From NCBI GenBank assembly GCA_025356715.1, contig JANXRU010000131.1:1-9120 (forward strand): a stretch of DNA of 9,120 bases, written 5' to 3'. The position numbers were made by a program, and so were the translations under genes. Positions 5,865-9,120 of this stretch are shown one piece after another (within the stretch, counting starts at the first letter, position 1; the number at the start of each line of letters is the position of its first letter). The notes beneath the pieces were generated by a model that did not search any database, was not told where the DNA came from, and saw only the letters and a program-made list of their open reading frames with translations. The DNA comes from Bacteroidota bacterium. GTDB lineage: Bacteria; Bacteroidota; Bacteroidia; B-17B0; B-17BO.

Positions 5865-7997
5865 ATGGAATTACAAAAATTTAAGTACGACAATCAAATT
5901 GTAAAAATGTTCGCCATCGCAACGGTGGTGTGGGGTATTGTAGGGATGCTCGTAGGAGTAATTGCGGCATTGCAAATGTTTATACCTGCTTTAAGTTTTG
6001 ATTTACCGTATACTACTTTCGGTCGTTTACGTCCATTACATACAAACGCGGTGATTTTTGCTTTTGTAGGTAATGGTATTTTTATGGGCGTTTATTATTC
6101 ATTACAACGTTTATTAAAGGCTCGTATGTTTAACGACATGTTAGGCAGAGTACATTTTTGGGCTTGGCAATTAATAATTGTTTTAGCTGCATTATCCTTA
6201 TTAATGGGTTACACTACAGGTAAAGAATACGCGGAGTTAGAGTGGCCTATAGATATTTTAATCACTTTAGTATGGGTTCTATTTGGTTGGAATATGTTTG
6301 GCACTATTATCAAACGTAGAGAGCGCCACTTATATGTTGCTATTTGGTTTTACATTGCCACATTTGTTACAGTAGCTATGTTGCATATTACTAACTCTAT
6401 TGAAATACCTGTTTCATTAACAAAATCATATTCTTGGTACGCAGGTGTTCAAGATGCGTTAGTTCAATGGTGGTATGGACACAATGCTGTAGCATTTTTC
6501 TTAACGACTCCTTATTTAGGTTTAATGTATTACTTTATACCTAAAGCAGCTAACCGTCCGGTTTATTCTTATAGATTATCAATCATCCATTTTTGGGCGT
6601 TAATTTTCTTATACATCTGGGCGGGCCCTCATCACTTGTTATATACTGCGGTTCCAGATTGGGCTCAATCTTTAGGTGTGGTGTTCTCAGTAATGTTAAT
6701 AGCTCCATCTTGGGGTGGTATGATTAATGGTTTACTAACCTTACGTGGAGCTTGGGATAAAGTTAGAGAAGATATCGTATTAAAGTTTATGGTTGTGGCT
6801 GTAACCGCTTATGGTATGGCTACTTTTGAAGGCCCTATGTTATCTTTAAAATCAGTTAGTGCAATTGCGCATTATACAGATTGGATTGTTGCTCACGTGC
6901 ACGTTGGAGCTTTAGGATGGAATGGCTTCTTAACTTTTGGTGTATTATATTTCCTAATCCCAAAAATGTTCCGTACTAAATTATATTCTCAAAAATTAGC
7001 AAATATGCATTTTTGGATTGGCACCTTGGGTATTTTATTATATGCTGTTCCTATGTATTGGGCGGGCTTTATGCAAAGTTCTATGTGGAAAGACTTTACT
7101 GCTGAAGGTCAATTAAAATGGCAGTTTTTAGATACAGTAACTAAGATGATTCCTTTTTATGCTGCACGTTCTATTGGTGGTACACTTTATTTAGTAGGCG
7201 CCATTTTAATGGCATTCAACTTATATAAAACAGCTAAAGCAGGTTCTTTCTTAGCTGATGAAGATGCTGAAGCAATGCCATTAGCAAAAACTTACCAAGG
7301 TCATTCTACTGATCACTGGCACCGTTGGATTGAACGCAAACCAATTCAATTAATGATTGTGAGTTTAGTAGTTGTTATTATTGGAGGCGTTATTGAAATT
7401 GTTCCAACCTTCTTAGTAAAATCAAATATACCAACTATTGCAAGTGTTAAACCATACACGCCTTTAGAATTAGAAGGAAGAGATATTTATATCAGAGAAG
7501 GATGCTATACTTGTCATTCACAAATGATTCGTCCATTTAGAAGTGAAACAGCTCGTTACGGCGAATATTCAAAAGCAGGAGAATTTGTTTATGATCATCC
7601 ATTCCAATGGGGAAGTAAACGTACTGGTCCAGATTTAGCGCGTGAAGGTGGAAAATACCCTGATAGCTGGCATTACAACCACATGTTAGAGCCAAATTCT
7701 ATGTCGCCTGGTTCTATTATGCCAACTTACTCATGGTTATTAGATAATGACTTGGATGTATCTACTTTGAAATCTAAAATTAAAGCGATGCAAACTTTGG
7801 GAGTTCCATATCCTGCGGGTTATGCAGATATAGCTGAAGCTGATTTAAATAAACAAGCAGAAAAAATTGCAGACAATCTTAAAAAAGATGGTATAGAAAC
7901 CTCTCCTAAAAAAGAAATTATTGCGATGATTGCCTATTTACAGCGCATGGGAACTGACATCAAAAAAGCAGCAGTTGCTGATACATTAAAAAAATAA
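5865..7997 (+). CDS. ccoNO: Fused cbb3-type cytochrome c oxidase subunits I and II (CcoN-CcoO)
   Basis: This 710-residue inner-membrane protein joins the catalytic subunit CcoN (about 1-460, twelve predicted membrane segments) to the monohaem cytochrome c subunit CcoO (about 490-710). CcoN reduces O2 to water and pumps protons. Visible ligands are His59 (haem b, RPLHTNA), His206 in WWYGHNAV and His256-His257 in GPHH (CuB), and the HVH at 344-346 for the haems. Tyr250 lies 44 residues after His206, the spacing of the active-site cross-linked pair. CcoO begins with a membrane anchor (about 494-518) and carries the haem c site CYTCH (547-551) followed by QMIRPFR. Its axial Met is probably Met619 in the IMPTYSWL segment. 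The fusion is in one clean frame with no sign of frameshift and is normal for Bacteroidota. It is followed 24 bases later by ccoQ. Confidence 0.98.
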   Translation: MELQKFKYDNQIVKMFAIATVVWGIVGMLVGVIAALQMFIPALSFDLPYTTFGRLRPLHTNAVIFAFVGNGIFMGVYYSLQRLLKARMFNDMLGRVHFWAWQLIIVLAALSLLMGYTTGKEYAELEWPIDILITLVWVLFGWNMFGTIIKRRERHLYVAIWFYIATFVTVAMLHITNSIEIPVSLTKSYSWYAGVQDALVQWWYGHNAVAFFLTTPYLGLMYYFIPKAANRPVYSYRLSIIHFWALIFLYIWAGPHHLLYTAVPDWAQSLGVVFSVMLIAPSWGGMINGLLTLRGAWDKVREDIVLKFMVVAVTAYGMATFEGPMLSLKSVSAIAHYTDWIVAHVHVGALGWNGFLTFGVLYFLIPKMFRTKLYSQKLANMHFWIGTLGILLYAVPMYWAGFMQSSMWKDFTAEGQLKWQFLDTVTKMIPFYAARSIGGTLYLVGAILMAFNLYKTAKAGSFLADEDAEAMPLAKTYQGHSTDHWHRWIERKPIQLMIVSLVVVIIGGVIEIVPTFLVKSNIPTIASVKPYTPLELEGRDIYIREGCYTCHSQMIRPFRSETARYGEYSKAGEFVYDHPFQWGSKRTGPDLAREGGKYPDSWHYNHMLEPNSMSPGSIMPTYSWLLDNDLDVSTLKSKIKAMQTLGVPYPAGYADIAEADLNKQAEKIADNLKKDGIETSPKKEIIAMIAYLQRMGTDIKKAAVADTLKK

Positions 7998-8021
7998 ATT
8001 AAGAACCTAAAACATACGACG

Positions 8022-8189
8022 ATGAAATTTATTAATTATTTAGAATCGATTGCTGGCGTAAGTATTTACCCACTCATATCCTTAATATTATTTTTTGTGT
8101 TTTTTTCAGCTGTTACTTTTTATGTAATTAAGGCCGATAAGAACTATATAAATAGAGCTAAAAATATTCCATTAGAACAAGATCTTTAA
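8022..8189 (+). CDS. ccoQ: cbb3 oxidase small subunit, CcoQ/FixQ-like
   Basis: This 55-residue ORF begins MKFINYLESIAGVSIYPLIS. It has one membrane segment (about residues 15-36), then a short cytoplasmic tail with YINRAKNIPLEQDL, the usual tail pattern of flavobacterial CcoQ-like proteins. CcoQ stabilises the CcoP association with the core oxidase in systems where it has been studied. The gene is small but well supported by its position, 24 bases after ccoNO and 12 bases before ccoP, and by intact tight spacing. Sequence identity to proteobacterial CcoQ is weak, so assignment rests mainly on context and layout. Confidence 0.85.
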   Translation: MKFINYLESIAGVSIYPLISLILFFVFFSAVTFYVIKADKNYINRAKNIPLEQDL

Positions 8190-8201
8190 AAACAACTTCA
8201 T

Positions 8202-9120
8202 ATGAACCAAACTATAAAATCTAAACTAAAATGGTTATCTGTTATGTTAGCCCTACCTGTTATTACATTTGCGCAAGATGCAGAGCCAGTAACAACTTCT
8301 TATTTTTCCAATGCGTTGTTTGATACCTTAATTGCAGTCATTCTTATCTTATTAATGTTAATAGTTGCTATGAGTAGCGTTCTCAAAAATTTAACTCAAA
8401 GCGAATATTTTCAAAATAAGTATAAAACTAAAAATAACGACTCAAATAATAGCTCTAAAGTGCTTGCTTTATTAGCCTTATTTAGTTTGCTTGGAAATCA
8501 TTTATTAGCACAAACTACAGAGCCAGTTAAAGCTATTATTATTGATGATTGGCGAATTGGAGGATTAGATGGTTTTACATTCTACTTTATGATAGCAATT
8601 ATTATAATAGAAGGTATTGCTATATTAAGTTTATTTAATCTCATAAAAGGGTTTATTAAAACAGACAGCGTTGTTAAAGCTCCTAAGACAATCGTCGATA
8701 CAACTTCTGGTAAAGTGACTATCGTAAAAGAAAAAACAATATTAGATAAGTTAACTGATGTTGTTGATATTGAAAATGAAGGTGAAATATTATTAGATCA
8801 TGATTACGACGGCATTCAAGAACTTGATAATAACTTACCACCATGGTGGAAATACGGTTTTTATTTAACAATTATTGTTGGTGTTATCTATTTAATCAAT
8901 TTCCATGTTATCGGCACTGGAGACTTGCAAGGAGTTGAATACACAAAAGCAATGGCTCAAGCTAAAATTGAATTAGATGAGTATATGAAAACATCAGCTA
9001 ATAATGTGGATGAAACAACTGTGAAAATGTTAGAAGGTGCTGATTTAGAATCAGGGAAAGACGTTTATAAAGCATCTTGTGTAGCATGTCACGGCGCATT
9101 AGGCGAAGGTGGCGTTGGTC
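8202..9120 (+). CDS. ccoP: cbb3-type cytochrome c oxidase subunit III (CcoP), 3' end beyond the window
   Basis: The first 306 residues of CcoP are present. It is the membrane-bound c-type cytochrome that feeds electrons to CcoNO. The N-terminus has a signal-like hydrophobic stretch ending TFAQDAEPV (to about residue 30), then hydrophobic segments at about 38-60, 87-104 and 124-150. The conserved NNLPPWWKYGF (210-220) leads into a membrane anchor (about 219-237), the part shared with all CcoP proteins. The haem c motif CVACH is at 293-297, followed by GALGEGGVG; at least part of the cytochrome domain is missing past base 9120. Flavobacterial CcoP proteins are longer than proteobacterial ones because of this extra multi-span N-terminal region. 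A second AQTTEPV-ending hydrophobic stretch (88-109) resembles the first. No frameshift is seen. Confidence 0.95.
   Translation, partial: MNQTIKSKLKWLSVMLALPVITFAQDAEPVTTSYFSNALFDTLIAVILILLMLIVAMSSVLKNLTQSEYFQNKYKTKNNDSNNSSKVLALLALFSLLGNHLLAQTTEPVKAIIIDDWRIGGLDGFTFYFMIAIIIIEGIAILSLFNLIKGFIKTDSVVKAPKTIVDTTSGKVTIVKEKTILDKLTDVVDIENEGEILLDHDYDGIQELDNNLPPWWKYGFYLTIIVGVIYLINFHVIGTGDLQGVEYTKAMAQAKIELDEYMKTSANNVDETTVKMLEGADLESGKDVYKASCVACHGALGEGGVG

Noticed and set aside
5865..7997. Fused CcoN-CcoO as a frameshift or assembly artefact
   Set aside because: The fusion is in one clean frame with a normal membrane anchor at the joint, and ccoNO fusions are usual in Bacteroidota.
1..9120. CRISPR arrays, insertion sequences, phage or conjugation genes, tRNA or rRNA
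   Set aside because: No regularly spaced repeats, transposase or integrase motifs, terminal inverted repeats or tRNA-like cloverleafs were seen on either strand.

Overview
The window is almost certainly from a marine-type Flavobacteriaceae (Bacteroidota) chromosome. From about base 121 onward it is strongly AT-rich. Promoter-like TAnnTTTG elements replace E. coli-type -10 boxes, ribosome binding sites are poor, and the cytochrome oxidase genes have the layout typical of Bacteroidota: ccoI, ccoS, a fused ccoN-ccoO, a short ccoQ and a long multi-membrane-segment ccoP. The first ~120 bases are GC-rich, have a different coding style and break a gene, so they look like a foreign or chimeric end.

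Layout. Bases 1-120 are GC-rich sequence of uncertain identity. On the minus strand, 595 down to ~121 encodes the N-terminal part of a TauE/SafE-family permease, cut off at the junction and probably carrying a 2-base deletion near 140. Also on the minus strand, 2018-612 is a complete beta-CASP metallo-beta-lactamase-fold ribonuclease. A 131-base divergent control region separates it from a double-domain universal stress protein (2150-2980). After a 183-base control and leader region, the plus strand carries ccoI (3164-5590), ccoS (5660-5851), ccoNO (5865-7997), ccoQ (8022-8189) and the first 306 codons of ccoP (8202 to the window end).

How the genes work together. ccoNO, ccoQ and ccoP encode the high-affinity cbb3-type terminal oxidase used at low oxygen. 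CcoI is the copper P-type ATPase needed for its CuB centre, and CcoS is a small assembly factor. The RNase and stress protein are not oxidase parts, but their promoters appear to share the control logic.

Main observation. Three plus-strand promoter regions (before usp, ccoI and ccoS) have the same geometry. Each has two FNR/CRP-like dyads (variants of TTGAT-N4-ATCAA) with centres exactly 22 bp apart, and the downstream dyad ends exactly 21 bases before a TAnnTTTG-like -7 element. With the usual start position this puts the dyads near -40 and -62, the classical FNR class II and class I activator positions. The usp dyad pair also faces the RNase promoter on the minus strand at nearly the same spacing. 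This suggests one oxygen-responsive FNR-type regulon covering the RNase, the stress protein and the oxidase. The ccoI leader also has a 14-codon upstream ORF overlapping a stem-loop. I found no evidence for a wholly new system, CRISPR array, mobile element, tRNA or rRNA.
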